Positions 42,332 through 50,793 of a stretch of DNA of 64,000 nt are shown here, in pieces. Each line of letters starts with the position of its first letter. Position 1 is the stretch's first letter. A program made the translations under genes and the position numbers. Source of the stretch: Mycolicibacterium hippocampi (GTDB lineage: Bacteria; Actinomycetota; Actinomycetes; Mycobacteriales; Mycobacteriaceae); NCBI RefSeq assembly GCF_010723735.1, contig NZ_BLLB01000002.1, positions 5,766,001 to 5,830,000 on the forward strand. Direction: 5' to 3'. The notes beneath the pieces were generated by a model, which searched no databases, was not told the origin of the DNA, and was given only the letters and a program-made list of their open reading frames with translations.

Positions 42332-43257
42332 GCTTGCCCTCCTGACGACGCGGACAGCGATGCCCCGGCACTCTGCTTGGCGATCTCCTCGCCGACTTTC
42401 GTCGCCGCCGCGGTCATGATGTCCAGATTCCCCGCATACGGCGGCAGATAGTCACCGGCGCCTTCCACCTCGATGAACGTCGTCACCACCGCCTGCCCGC
42501 CGGAGTTCATCGACGGATCGTCGAACTGCGGGTCGTTGAGCAGCCGGTATCCCGGCACATAGGTCGCCACCTCGGCGACCACATCACGGATCGACTGCGC
42601 GATCGCGTCACGATCGGCGTCCTCGGGGATCGCGCAGAAGATGGTGTCCCGCATGATCATCGGCGGATCGGCCGGATTCAGGATGATGATCGCCTTGCCG
42701 CGCGCCGCCCCACCGATGTGCTGCACGCCGGCGCTGGTGGTCTTGGTGAACTCGTCGATGTTGGCCCGAGTCCCCGGTCCCGCCGACGCCGAGGACACCG
42801 ACGCCACGATCTCCCCGTAGGGCACCGGGACCACCCGCGACACCGCATGCACGATCGGGATGGTCGCCTGACCGCCACAGGTCACCATGTTCACGTTCGG
42901 CGCGTCGAGATGCTCCCGCAGGTTCGCCGGCGGGATCACCCCCGGCCCCACCGCCGCCGGGGTCAGATCGATCGCCCGGATCCCCGCCTCGGCATACCGC
43001 GGCGCCGCATCCCGGTGCACATACGCACTGGTGGCCTCGAACACCAGGTCCGGCTTCTCCTCGCGCGCCAGCAACCAGTCCACACCCTCATGGGAGGTTT
43101 CCAGGCCGAGCTTGCGCGCCCGGGCCAGACCCTCACTGTCAGGATCGATGCCGATCATCCACCGCGGCTCCAACCACTCCGAGCGCAGCAACTTGTACAA
43201 CAGATCGGTACTGATGTTGCCCGATCCCACGATCGCGACGGATGCCTTGTCAGGCAT
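42328..43257 (-). CDS. hsaG: HsaG, acylating propanal/acetaldehyde dehydrogenase
   Basis: 309 residues, DmpF-type dehydrogenase. The NAD motif is VGSGNIS (near 10), and the catalytic Cys is in NMVTCGGQATIPI (near 128). Counterpart of Rv3535c. Converts propanal from HsaF to propionyl-CoA. ATG at 43257 after AGGGAGAA. It follows hsaE across a 15-bp tandem duplication. Confidence 0.94.
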   Translation of the reverse strand: MPDKASVAIVGSGNISTDLLYKLLRSEWLEPRWMIGIDPDSEGLARARKLGLETSHEGVDWLLAREEKPDLVFEATSAYVHRDAAPRYAEAGIRAIDLTPAAVGPGVIPPANLREHLDAPNVNMVTCGGQATIPIVHAVSRVVPVPYGEIVASVSSASAGPGTRANIDEFTKTTSAGVQHIGGAARGKAIIILNPADPPMIMRDTIFCAIPEDADRDAIAQSIRDVVAEVATYVPGYRLLNDPQFDDPSMNSGGQAVVTTFIEVEGAGDYLPPYAGNLDIMTAAATKVGEEIAKQSAGASLSASSGGQA

Positions 43258-43270
43258 GGATTCTCCCTGT

Positions 43271-43300
43271 CATTCGAAACACAGTCATTCGAAACTCAGT
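43271..43300 (-). repeat. 15-bp tandem duplication spanning the hsaE stop codon
   Basis: CATTCGAAACACAGT (43271-43285) and CATTCGAAACTCAGT (43286-43300) differ at one base. On the minus strand hsaE ends ...LSFE-stop and the duplicate reads LCFE-stop. From 43288 a 12-codon ORF (MTVFRMTGRIHA) runs to a TGA at 43250, overlapping the hsaG start. Confidence 0.85.
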
Positions 43301-44070
43301 TGTACTGAACCTAACCCGCTGAAGTCGGCGACAAAATGGCTGCCCGCAGGTGCATCTATCGCACGGGTGCACGACCCGGGGAGCACGATGTCACCGGCTT
43401 TGAGCCGGACCCCGAAAGCCTCGACCTTTCGCGCCAGCCACGCGACCGCGGTCACCGGATTTCCCAGCACCGCATCGCTGCGGCCCTCCGCGACGACCTC
43501 GCCGTTGTTGGTCAGGACGGCGTCGATAGCTCGTATATCTATGTCCTTCGGGGACACCCTCGCCTCGCCCAGCACCCAGCCCGCCGACGACGCGTTGTCG
43601 GCGATCGTGTCGCAGAGCTTGATCTGCCAGTTGGTGATGCGGGTGTCGATCAACTCGATGGCGGGAGCGAACGCCGCCGTCGCTGCGAGCACGTCGTCCT
43701 CGGTGCATCCCGCCCCGGGCAGGTCGTCGGCGAGCACGAAACCCACCTCGACCTCCACCCGCGGATACAGATAACGCTCGGAGCGCACTGGAACATCTTC
43801 GAAGACCTGCATGTCGTCGAGCAGATGCCCGTAGTCGGGCTCGTCGACGTTCATCATCTTCTGCATCGCCTCCGACGACAACCCGACCTTGTGCCCGATG
43901 ATCCGGGCACCGTCGGCGACCCTCTGACGGATGTTGATCAGCTGGATCTCATAGGCGTCGACCACATCGATGTCGGGGTTGCCGTCGGTCAGCGGCGAGA
44001 TCGGAACCCGGCTGCCTTCCGCCTTGGCCAGGTCAGCGGCAAGTTGCTCACGCACCTCGGAACTGAGCAT
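43285..44070 (-). CDS. hsaE: HsaE, 2-hydroxyhexa-2,4-dienoate hydratase
   Basis: 261 residues, fumarylacetoacetase/MhpD fold. The metal-ligand region is YPRVEVEVGFVLADDL (about 108-123), and the C-terminus has LKAGDIVLPGSCTRA near 230. Counterpart of Rv3536c. Hydrates the dienoate released from ring A before HsaF/HsaG. I prefer ATG 44070 for the expected length; ATG 44097 in frame is possible, and GAGGGG lies between them. Divergent from kstD across a KstR operator. Confidence 0.92.
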   Translation of the reverse strand: MLSSEVREQLAADLAKAEGSRVPISPLTDGNPDIDVVDAYEIQLINIRQRVADGARIIGHKVGLSSEAMQKMMNVDEPDYGHLLDDMQVFEDVPVRSERYLYPRVEVEVGFVLADDLPGAGCTEDDVLAATAAFAPAIELIDTRITNWQIKLCDTIADNASSAGWVLGEARVSPKDIDIRAIDAVLTNNGEVVAEGRSDAVLGNPVTAVAWLARKVEAFGVRLKAGDIVLPGSCTRAIDAPAGSHFVADFSGLGSVQLSFE

Positions 44071-44128
44071 TAAGGTGAAGTCCCCTCGTTTCGTCAACCG
44101 GCACAGTTGTGGGTCAGCCGCGCGATTC

Positions 44129-44142
44129 TATAACGTGTTCTA
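44129..44142. promoter_or_regulatory. KstR-type operator between hsaE and kstD
   Basis: TATAACGTGTTCTA, perfect to TnnAACnnGTTnnA. It ends one base before the kstD ATG at 44144, so bound repressor would cover the start codon region. Confidence 0.88.
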
Positions 44143-44143
44143 C

Positions 44144-45826
44144 ATGACTGGACAGGAGTACGACGTCGTCGTGGTGGGCAGTGGCGCTGCCGGCATGGTT
44201 GCCGCCCTCACGGCCGCCCACCAGGGTCTGTCAACAGTAGTCCTCGAGAAGGCCCCGCACTATGGCGGTTCCACTGCGCGGTCAGGTGGCGGAGTGTGGA
44301 TCCCGAACAACGAGATCCTCGAGCGCGACGGGGTCCGCGACACCGCGGAGGCGGCCCGCACCTATCTGCACTCGATCATCGGCGACGTCGTGCCGGCGGA
44401 GAAGATCGACACGTATCTGGACCGTGGTCCGGAGATGCTGTCGTTCGTGCTGAAGCACTCGCCGCTCAAGCTCTGCTGGGTGCCGAACTACTCCGACTAC
44501 TACCCCGAGAGCCCGGGCGGCAAGGCGACGGGCCGGTCGGTGGAGCCCAAGCCGTTCAACGCCAACAAGCTCGGCCCCGACCTGCCCGGCCTGGAGCCGC
44601 CGTACGGCAAGGTTCCGATGAACATGGTCGTGCTGCAGCAGGATTACGTCCGGCTAAACCAGCTCAAGCGGCACCCCCGCGGAGTGCTGCGCAGCTTGAA
44701 GGTCGGCGTGCGCGCGACGTGGGGCAAGGTCACCGGCAAGAACCTGGTCGGCATGGGCCGCGCGCTGATCGCCCCGCTGCGCATCGGGCTCCAGAAGGCC
44801 GGCGTCCCGGTGCTGCTGAACACCGCGCTGACGGACCTCTATGTCGAGGACGGAGTGGTCCGCGGCGTTTACGTACGCGACACCACCGAGCCCGAATCCG
44901 CTGAACCGCGGTTGATCCGCGTCCGCCGCGGGGTGATCCTGGGCAGCGGCGGGTTCGAGCACAACGAGCAGATGCGGGTGAAGTACCAGCGTGCGCCGAT
45001 CACCACCGAGTGGACTGTCGGCGCGAAGGCCAACACCGGCGACGGCATCTTGGCCGCCGAGAAGCTCGGTGCCGCTCTGGACGTCATGGAGGACGCCTGG
45101 TGGGGCCCGACGGTGCCGCTGGTCGACGCGCCATGGTTCGCTCTGTCCGAGCGAAACTCGCCCGGATCGATCATCGTCAACATGTCGGGCAAGCGGTTCA
45201 TGAACGAGTCGATGCCCTACGTCGAGGCCTGCCACCACATGTACGGCGGCCGGCACGGGCAGGGCCCGGGGCCGGGCGAGAACATCCCGGCCTGGCTGGT
45301 GTTCGACCAGCGCTACCGCGATCGCTACATCTTCGCCGGTCTGCAGCCCGGGCAGCGCATCCCGAAGAAGTGGCTGGAGTCGGGCGTGATCGTCTCCGCC
45401 CCGACCCTCGACGAGCTGGCGGCGAAGACCGGCCTGCCTGCGGGCGCCTTCAAGGAGACCGTCGAGCGGTTCAACGGCTTCGCCCGCTCAGGAGTCGACG
45501 AGGACTTCCACCGCGGTGAGAGCGCCTACGACCGCTACTACGGCGACCCCACCAACAAGCCGAACCCCAACCTCGGCGAGATCGACCACGGGCCGTTCTA
45601 TGCGGCCAAGATGGTCCCCGGCGACCTGGGCACCAAGGGTGGCGTCGTCACCGACGTGCACGGCCGCGCGCTGCGCGACGACGGTTCGATCATCGAGGGT
45701 CTCTACGCGGCGGGCAACGTCAGCGCCCCGGTGATGGGCCACACCTACCCCGGTCCCGGCGGCACCATCGGCCCGGCGATGACGTTCGGATATCTCGCGG
45801 CCCTTCACGTTGCCGGCAAGGAGTGA
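44144..45826 (+). CDS. kstD: KstD, 3-ketosteroid delta1-dehydrogenase
   Basis: 560 residues. FAD motif VVGSGAAGM near 10-18, HYGGSTARSGGGVWIPNN near 40. The C-terminal HTYPGPGGTIGPAM puts the conserved Tyr at 535 and Gly at 539, matching the residues that bind the 3-keto group in KstD1. Counterpart of Rv3537. Introduces the C1-C2 double bond; with KshA it leads to ring-B opening. The ATG at 44144 gives MTGQEYDVVVVG, the usual family start; there is no room for a ribosome site after the operator, suggesting a leaderless mRNA. Confidence 0.96.
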   Translation: MTGQEYDVVVVGSGAAGMVAALTAAHQGLSTVVLEKAPHYGGSTARSGGGVWIPNNEILERDGVRDTAEAARTYLHSIIGDVVPAEKIDTYLDRGPEMLSFVLKHSPLKLCWVPNYSDYYPESPGGKATGRSVEPKPFNANKLGPDLPGLEPPYGKVPMNMVVLQQDYVRLNQLKRHPRGVLRSLKVGVRATWGKVTGKNLVGMGRALIAPLRIGLQKAGVPVLLNTALTDLYVEDGVVRGVYVRDTTEPESAEPRLIRVRRGVILGSGGFEHNEQMRVKYQRAPITTEWTVGAKANTGDGILAAEKLGAALDVMEDAWWGPTVPLVDAPWFALSERNSPGSIIVNMSGKRFMNESMPYVEACHHMYGGRHGQGPGPGENIPAWLVFDQRYRDRYIFAGLQPGQRIPKKWLESGVIVSAPTLDELAAKTGLPAGAFKETVERFNGFARSGVDEDFHRGESAYDRYYGDPTNKPNPNLGEIDHGPFYAAKMVPGDLGTKGGVVTDVHGRALRDDGSIIEGLYAAGNVSAPVMGHTYPGPGGTIGPAMTFGYLAALHVAGKE

Positions 45827-45829
45827 ACT

Positions 45830-46690
45830 GTGCCCATCAACCTCGATGAAGCCATCGGTGCCGAGCTCCCCGCCGTCGATTTCTCCTGGACCAGCAACGA
45901 TGTCCAGCTCTATCACCTCGGCCTGGGCGCCGGCGGCGACCCGATGGACAAGCGCGAGCTGCGCTATCTGGTGGACGGCGCCCCGCAGGTGCTGCCGACC
46001 TTCGGCAACGTCGCGCAGAGCTTCCACATGACCGAGCCGCCCGCGGTGAAGTTCCCCGGTATCGACATCGAGCTCAGCAAGGTGCTGCACGCCAGTGAGG
46101 CCGTCACGGTGCCCGGCCCCATCCCGGCGACGGGGTCCGGGACCGCGGTCACCCGGTTCACCGAGATCTGGGACAAGGGCAAGGCCGCGGTGATCTGGTC
46201 GGAGACGACCGTGACGAACCCTGAGGGTGCGCTGCTGTGGACGCAGAAGCGGTCCATCTTCGCCCGCGGTGAGGGTGGCTTCGGCGGAGACCGTGGCCCG
46301 TCGACGTCATCGAGCACGCCGGACCGGGCGCCGGATCTGGAGTTGTCTGTTCCGACGTCACCGTCGCAGGCGCTGCTGTACCGGATGTGCGGGGACCGCA
46401 ATCCGCTTCACTCCGACCCGGATTTTGCTGCCGCAGCAGGTTTTCCGCGTCCGATCCTGCACGGGCTGTGTACCTACGGGATGACCTGCAAGGCGCTGGT
46501 GGACAACCTGCTCGACGGCGACGTCACCGGGCTCAAGTCCTACGGCGCACGGATGGCGGGCGTGGTGTTCCCCGGTGAGACGCTGCGGGTGAGTGTGTGG
46601 AAGGGCGACGAGGGATTCAGCGCCGTCGTGACCGCCCCGGAGCGCGACAACGCCGTCGCGCTGTCCGGAGTCGAGTTCGTCCCCGCCTGA
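45830..46690 (+). CDS. chsH3: ChsH3, two-domain MaoC-type enoyl-CoA hydratase (Rv3538-like)
   Basis: 286 residues, double hotdog fold. An N-terminal half is followed by a C-terminal MaoC domain with the hydratase-2 motif YRMCGDRNPLHSDPDFAAAAG (around 183-203). Counterpart of Rv3538, a steroid side-chain enoyl-CoA hydratase that works with the Hsd4A/ChsB1 dehydrogenase. GTG at 45830 with AAGGAG upstream, 3 bp after the kstD stop, so co-transcribed with kstD. Confidence 0.92.
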   Translation: MPINLDEAIGAELPAVDFSWTSNDVQLYHLGLGAGGDPMDKRELRYLVDGAPQVLPTFGNVAQSFHMTEPPAVKFPGIDIELSKVLHASEAVTVPGPIPATGSGTAVTRFTEIWDKGKAAVIWSETTVTNPEGALLWTQKRSIFARGEGGFGGDRGPSTSSSTPDRAPDLELSVPTSPSQALLYRMCGDRNPLHSDPDFAAAAGFPRPILHGLCTYGMTCKALVDNLLDGDVTGLKSYGARMAGVVFPGETLRVSVWKGDEGFSAVVTAPERDNAVALSGVEFVPA

Positions 46691-46693
46691 CGG

Positions 46694-47161
46694 CTATGCG
46701 CAGAGCTCGGCGATCCGCTCGGCGGAGGCCTGGGCGTCGTTGAGGCGGCTGGTCTGGGCCGCATCCTGACTGGATGCACCGGCGAGCTGACCCATTCCGA
46801 TGTACTCGAGGTTGTTCGCGAACGCGCGCACCTCATCGGCAAGCTCGGCCGGTACCGTGTCGTCGAGTCGGGAGAGCAGGAACTGGCCGCCGCCGAGGGT
46901 GGCAAGTCTGGCGTTGGCGGCCACCGCCTGGGTGGCCACCGGGTCGGTGCCGAGGTTGGCGTTGGTCTGCAGCGACACCGCGTTGCGCACCAGTTCGAAC
47001 GCGCCGCAGACCTGGGTCTCGGCCTCCGCGGAGGGCTCGGCGCTGACCGACGAACCGCCCGACGAGGGCGACCGCACCAGCCCCCACACCGCGAGCGCTA
47101 CAGCGATCACGGCGAGGACGAGCGCGGCCGGGGCGATCCAGCTGGGTTTGGTGTCAGACAT
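46694..47161 (-). CDS. Small membrane-anchored protein of unknown function
   Basis: 155 residues, with a single N-terminal membrane segment (about 10-28: APAALVLAVIAVALAVWGLV), a Ser-rich linker and an Ala-rich helical outside domain with two cysteines (near 52 and 154). I use the ATG at 47161 (MSDTKPSW); the frame is open further but without a better start. No family recognised. Its stop is 3 bp from the convergent chsH3 stop. Confidence 0.7.
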   Translation of the reverse strand: MSDTKPSWIAPAALVLAVIAVALAVWGLVRSPSSGGSSVSAEPSAEAETQVCGAFELVRNAVSLQTNANLGTDPVATQAVAANARLATLGGGQFLLSRLDDTVPAELADEVRAFANNLEYIGMGQLAGASSQDAAQTSRLNDAQASAERIAELCA

Positions 47162-47236
47162 CACGCGATCATAGCCCCGCCGATGCTCGCGATCGAAACC
47201 CGGTCCTCCACAAGGAAATTGGCTACTGAAAACCAA

Positions 47237-47278
47237 TGACCGGGTACGGGCGCCCGGTTCGGCGCCCGTACCCGGTCA
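47237..47278 (-). terminator. Intrinsic terminator after the PGRS-like gene
   Basis: Perfect 18-bp stem (TGACCGGGTACGGGCGCC, 47237-47254; complement 47261-47278) with a 6-base loop. On the minus strand it is followed by ATTGGTTTTC. It lies 20 bp after the stop of the glycine-rich gene at 47299. Confidence 0.85.
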
Positions 47279-47298
47279 GTCAGTTGCTGCGACCGTGA

Positions 47299-48654
47299 CT
47301 AGTCGGAGTCGCTGTCGGAGTCGCTGTCGCTTTCGTCCGCACTGTTGTCCGTCGCGGTGCCGTCGGCCCCGTCGTCGCCTCGCTTGCCGAGCACGCCGCC
47401 CGTACCGCCTGCGCCGCCGCTGCCCGCTGTGGCGCCGTCGGGCTCGACGGAGAGTCCGTCACCGCCGTCACCGCCGTCGCCGCCGTCACCACCGAAGAAG
47501 CCGCCACCGCCGCCGGCACCGCCGTCACCGCCGGTGCCCTCGTCGTAGCCGTCGGCCAGGCCGCCGTCGCCGCCGTCGCCGCCGTCGCCGAGTGAGGCGG
47601 ACGACCCGCCGTCACCGCCCGCACCGCCGGTCCCATCGCCGTACTCGGTGGTGGAGTCGCCACCGTCACCGCCGTCGCCGCTCTGGCCGACCTGCGAGTC
47701 GCCACCGGCACCGCCGTCGCCACCGACGCCGTCGGCGTCCTCCCAGGCGTCGCCGAATCCGCCCTCGCCGCCGTTGCCGCCGACTCCGCCGTAGAACTCA
47801 GCGGCACCGCCGTCGCCACCGTCGCCGCCGAACGCGGTCTCACCGTCTGCGTAGGCCTCGCCCTCGCCGCCGGCACCACCGTTACCGCCGACACCGATAC
47901 CGGCGCCACCGCCGCCACCGCCGTTACCACCGACAGCGGATCCGTTCTCCGAGTAGGCGTAGCCGCCACTGCCTCCGAGGCCACCGTTGCCGAGCCAGCC
48001 GCTACCGTGCCCTCCGGTGCCGCCGTCGCCGCCGAATGCGTTGTTCTGGTTCGACTCGTCGACGTCTTCGGTCTCCGGATCGTCGGCCACGTCGAGTTCG
48101 TTGATGTCCTCGCCGCCGTTGCCGCCGTTGCCGCCCGAGCCGAACAGTGAGCCGTCGCCCCCGTTGCCGCCGTCGCCCGCAAAGGACACCCGCACGCCGT
48201 CCTCGTACACCGCGTCCGCGCCGTCAGCGCCGTTGCCACCCGACCCGAACCAGGCGCCGGCGTCGCCGCCGTCGCCGCCGTTGGCACCGTCGCCACCGTC
48301 TCCGCCGAAGATGCCGCCGTTGCCGCCGTTGCAGGCATCACCTGTGCAATCCGCGGCGGCGTCGAGGCCGTTGCCGATCAGCCAGCCACCATCGCCGATC
48401 ATCGGCCGGAACGTCGACGCCTCGGTGGTGGCGGCGGCCCGGTCACCGATCGTCATGCCCCAGAGAACGAACTCCTCTTCGTCGTTGACCAACTGCACCT
48501 GGGTGGTACGCGGTTGTTCGGGGGATTCGGTCGCGGTGAGCATCAGCGTCCCGAGTCCCGCCATTGCCGCGCTGGTGACACCAGCGGTCACCCCAGCACT
48601 CAGGTAGGTGCGGATCTTGGCCGAACGCGATGTCTTCCGGGAATGTCGAGCCAC
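47299..48654 (-). CDS. PGRS-like glycine-rich secreted protein without a PE domain
   Basis: 451 residues. A basic start and hydrophobic segment (about 15-42) look like a signal peptide. A short spacer with a Cys pair (DCTGDACNGG) follows, then about 300 residues of GGxGG repeats (GGDGGDGG, GGNGGNGG) interspersed with acidic stretches, ending in a run of Ser-Asp (SDSDSDSDSD). The repeat matches the PGRS domain of PE_PGRS proteins, but there is no N-terminal PE domain. Start chosen at GTG 48654, where GGGGG precedes. Probably exported and surface-exposed; the acidic Gly repeats could bind calcium (inference). Confidence 0.75.
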   Translation of the reverse strand: MARHSRKTSRSAKIRTYLSAGVTAGVTSAAMAGLGTLMLTATESPEQPRTTQVQLVNDEEEFVLWGMTIGDRAAATTEASTFRPMIGDGGWLIGNGLDAAADCTGDACNGGNGGIFGGDGGDGANGGDGGDAGAWFGSGGNGADGADAVYEDGVRVSFAGDGGNGGDGSLFGSGGNGGNGGEDINELDVADDPETEDVDESNQNNAFGGDGGTGGHGSGWLGNGGLGGSGGYAYSENGSAVGGNGGGGGGAGIGVGGNGGAGGEGEAYADGETAFGGDGGDGGAAEFYGGVGGNGGEGGFGDAWEDADGVGGDGGAGGDSQVGQSGDGGDGGDSTTEYGDGTGGAGGDGGSSASLGDGGDGGDGGLADGYDEGTGGDGGAGGGGGFFGGDGGDGGDGGDGLSVEPDGATAGSGGAGGTGGVLGKRGDDGADGTATDNSADESDSDSDSDSD

Positions 48655-49099
48655 TGGTGAACCCCCAAATATGTCGTTGCCGAGTAGCGCGCAACTACCC
48701 GGGCTGATGGCAATCAGCAGTGAAAAATTTAGGGCCTCTACCGACGCGATGTCATCCATTTGGAAAAACGTGTACGAAACGTCGGCGAAAATCTCTGCAA
48801 ACACCGCGGTGCCAGTGCCGCGTCACCGAAACGTCGGTAACCGCATCGTGAGTGGCCCCGAGCGCATATCCAGCGAATAGTCGCGCGCAGTGACCGAGTT
48901 GGCAATGTGAGATCCGATCGAATCGCAGACTCCGCTGTTTTCGACGAATCTGCACTTCAATGCGCCCTCGTCGATTCCACCGCTATCCGTGCCGTCAGCG
49001 CCGCTCCGGCCGGACGACCCACCGCCCGCCTGCACCGATTTGATAATTTGCTCGCCGGGGGAACACCTCGCTGCGCTCTACGACACCAGGAGGCATCAC
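48655..49099. other. Non-coding divergent promoter region (445 bp)
   Basis: No convincing gene. It separates the minus-strand PGRS-like gene from the plus-strand MPT63-like gene. An AT-rich patch at 48720-48735 (minus-strand TAAATT) and GATAAT at 49042-49047 on the plus strand are possible -10 elements. AGGAGG at 49089-49094 is the ribosome site for the right-hand gene. No KstR-type site is seen. Confidence 0.6.
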
Positions 49100-49987
49100 G
49101 TGAAGATCAAGCCGGCGTTCGTCGCCACGGCCGCTGCCGCTGCAGCCGCCATCGGCGTCGCGGCCGCACCGTCGGCTTCGGCCGAGAACATCGAGATCCA
49201 GAGTCTGGGTGAGCCGGGCGAACTCGTCGACGGCGACGTCATCCAGCACTGGACCGTCACCGGCCTCAAGCCCAGCACAGATGCGATCCCGTATCAGCCG
49301 GCAGGCACGTTGTGGGAGGCCACGGCCACCGACGAGGCGGTTTCCGGGTCGGCGATCCCGATCGTGTCCAACTTCAACGCCCGGGCCGAGAACGGCGACA
49401 CCTACCGCGTGCTGTTCGGTGTCGCCACCCCACAGGGCGTCAACCCGGCGACGCTCGCACCGAGCGAGAAGACAACGGGGAAGGTCTACTTCGACGTCAC
49501 CGGGGAGAGGCCCGACAGCGTCGTGTACAACGCAGGCGGCCGGGATCTGTTGGTGTGGGTGGAACCCCCACCGGCCCCGGCGTCCGGATCCACTGGAACT
49601 ACCGGATCCTCGATGCCGGCCCAGACCTACACCGCCCCCTCGGAGTCCTCGGACACCGCCGAGACGACGACTCCGGCCACACCGGCCCCGGAGGCCGGCG
49701 CCGCGGAGCAGACACCGGCGCCCACGGCCACGCCGGTGCCGACTGGAAGCGCGGGAACGCCACTGCCCGAAGGGAGTTCTGGCACACCGCTGCCCGAGGG
49801 CAGCTCAGGAACGCCGCTCCCCGAGGGCGCCGCACCGGCCCCGGAAGCGGATCCGGCTCCGGCGCCCGCGGCGGTCGCGCCGGAAGGCAGCTCGGGCACA
49901 CCGCTGCCGGAAGGCAGCGGGGGCACCCCGGCACCCGCGGGCGCGGCACCCACCACGACCGTCGTGGTCCCGGCGCCGCCGGCCTGA
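49100..49987 (+). CDS. MPT63/DUF1942-like secreted protein with Pro-rich repeat tail
   Basis: 295 residues. Signal peptide about 1-28 ending in PSASAE. A DUF1942/MPT63-like immunoglobulin-type domain spans about 29-155 (DVIQHWTVTGLKP, GKVYFDVTGERPDSVVYN). The remaining 140 residues are Pro/Ala/Thr-rich with near-identical GSSGTPLPE repeats. GTG at 49100 with AGGAGG 5 bases upstream decides the start. Expected to be exported; the tail probably spans or binds the envelope. Function of MPT63-type proteins is unknown. Confidence 0.82.
   Translation: MKIKPAFVATAAAAAAAIGVAAAPSASAENIEIQSLGEPGELVDGDVIQHWTVTGLKPSTDAIPYQPAGTLWEATATDEAVSGSAIPIVSNFNARAENGDTYRVLFGVATPQGVNPATLAPSEKTTGKVYFDVTGERPDSVVYNAGGRDLLVWVEPPPAPASGSTGTTGSSMPAQTYTAPSESSDTAETTTPATPAPEAGAAEQTPAPTATPVPTGSAGTPLPEGSSGTPLPEGSSGTPLPEGAAPAPEADPAPAPAAVAPEGSSGTPLPEGSGGTPAPAGAAPTTTVVVPAPPA
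49747..49932 (+). repeat. 27-bp coding repeats (GS(S/A)GTPLPE)
   Basis: Three consecutive nine-residue units G-S-S/A-G-T-P-L-P-E are followed, after an Ala/Pro spacer, by one or two more diverged units. They form a low-complexity tail of the MPT63-like protein and could vary in copy number. Confidence 0.75.
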
Positions 49988-50037
49988 CGATCCGACACAC
50001 TGGCCTCCGCCCCTGCCTCGGCCGGCAGGCGCGGAGG

Positions 50038-50751
50038 TCAGGAGTGGGACGCCCACCAGGTGTACAGCTGCACCATGTTCGGACCCTGCGGACCGGACTG
50101 CACCTCGCTCACCATCAGGTTCGCATCGGTGCTCCACGCAACGGTGGGCTTGCTCTGCTCGAACCCGCAGACCAAGATGCCTGCCACCTTGTCCGGTGTC
50201 GCATTGCGCCGCCACGGACCCGGCGACTGGATGTTGCCCGGACAGTTCACCACCGACAGCCCACCGACCACGCCATCGAACATCGCCTGCAGTGATTCCT
50301 CGTCCCCGGCCAGGGTGTAGGTGGCGCTGAGAGGCCCACCGGGGTTGGTGTTCTGACTGCAACGGACCTGGGCGAGAGCACCTTTCGGCGGGACAACGCC
50401 TTCACACGCGGCCGCGGGATAACCGCGCGGCAGCATGCCCATCAGCCGGGCCTCGGCCTCCTCCAGCGATTCGGACTCCGGCTCGGCGGTGGTCGTGATG
50501 TCGGATCCCGACGCGCCCGACTCGTCCGCCGACGGCCAGAACAGCCATGCGATGGCGCCGAGACCAACGACTGCGGCCGTCGCCGCGGCGATCAGTACGA
50601 CGGGTCTGCGATCCCGATGCACCGGCCGCGGATTCACCGACAGCGGCTGGTCGAAACGACGGTCCCGCGGGGCCGCAGTCTGTTCCCGTGCGCTCTCGAG
50701 GTGCAGCGGCCCGGTGTCGTCATCGTCGGGTCCTGGCTCGTGGGAGCTCAT
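50038..50751 (-). CDS. Membrane-anchored protein with extracytoplasmic Cys domain, unknown
   Basis: 237 residues. A polar N-terminal cytoplasmic part of about 50 residues and one membrane segment (about 51-72: VVLIAAATAAVVGLGAIAWLFW) precede an outside domain with four cysteines (near 114, 130, 168, 193), probably two disulfides. It resembles the sensor-like extracytoplasmic domains of mycobacterial membrane proteins, but I cannot name a family. 42 bp separate it from the ltp2 stop on the same strand. Confidence 0.7.
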   Translation of the reverse strand: MSSHEPGPDDDDTGPLHLESAREQTAAPRDRRFDQPLSVNPRPVHRDRRPVVLIAAATAAVVGLGAIAWLFWPSADESGASGSDITTTAEPESESLEEAEARLMGMLPRGYPAAACEGVVPPKGALAQVRCSQNTNPGGPLSATYTLAGDEESLQAMFDGVVGGLSVVNCPGNIQSPGPWRRNATPDKVAGILVCGFEQSKPTVAWSTDANLMVSEVQSGPQGPNMVQLYTWWASHS

Positions 50752-50793
50752 CTGGCCAAGGGTAGTGCGCGCCGCAGCGCGGACGTGGCAGGC

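Noticed and set aside
47299..48340. Long Arg/Pro- or Ala/Thr-rich reading frames on both strands over the glycine-rich gene
   Set aside because: They arise from the GGC-type repeat read in other frames; only the Gly-repeat frame has a signal-like start, ribosome site and downstream terminator.
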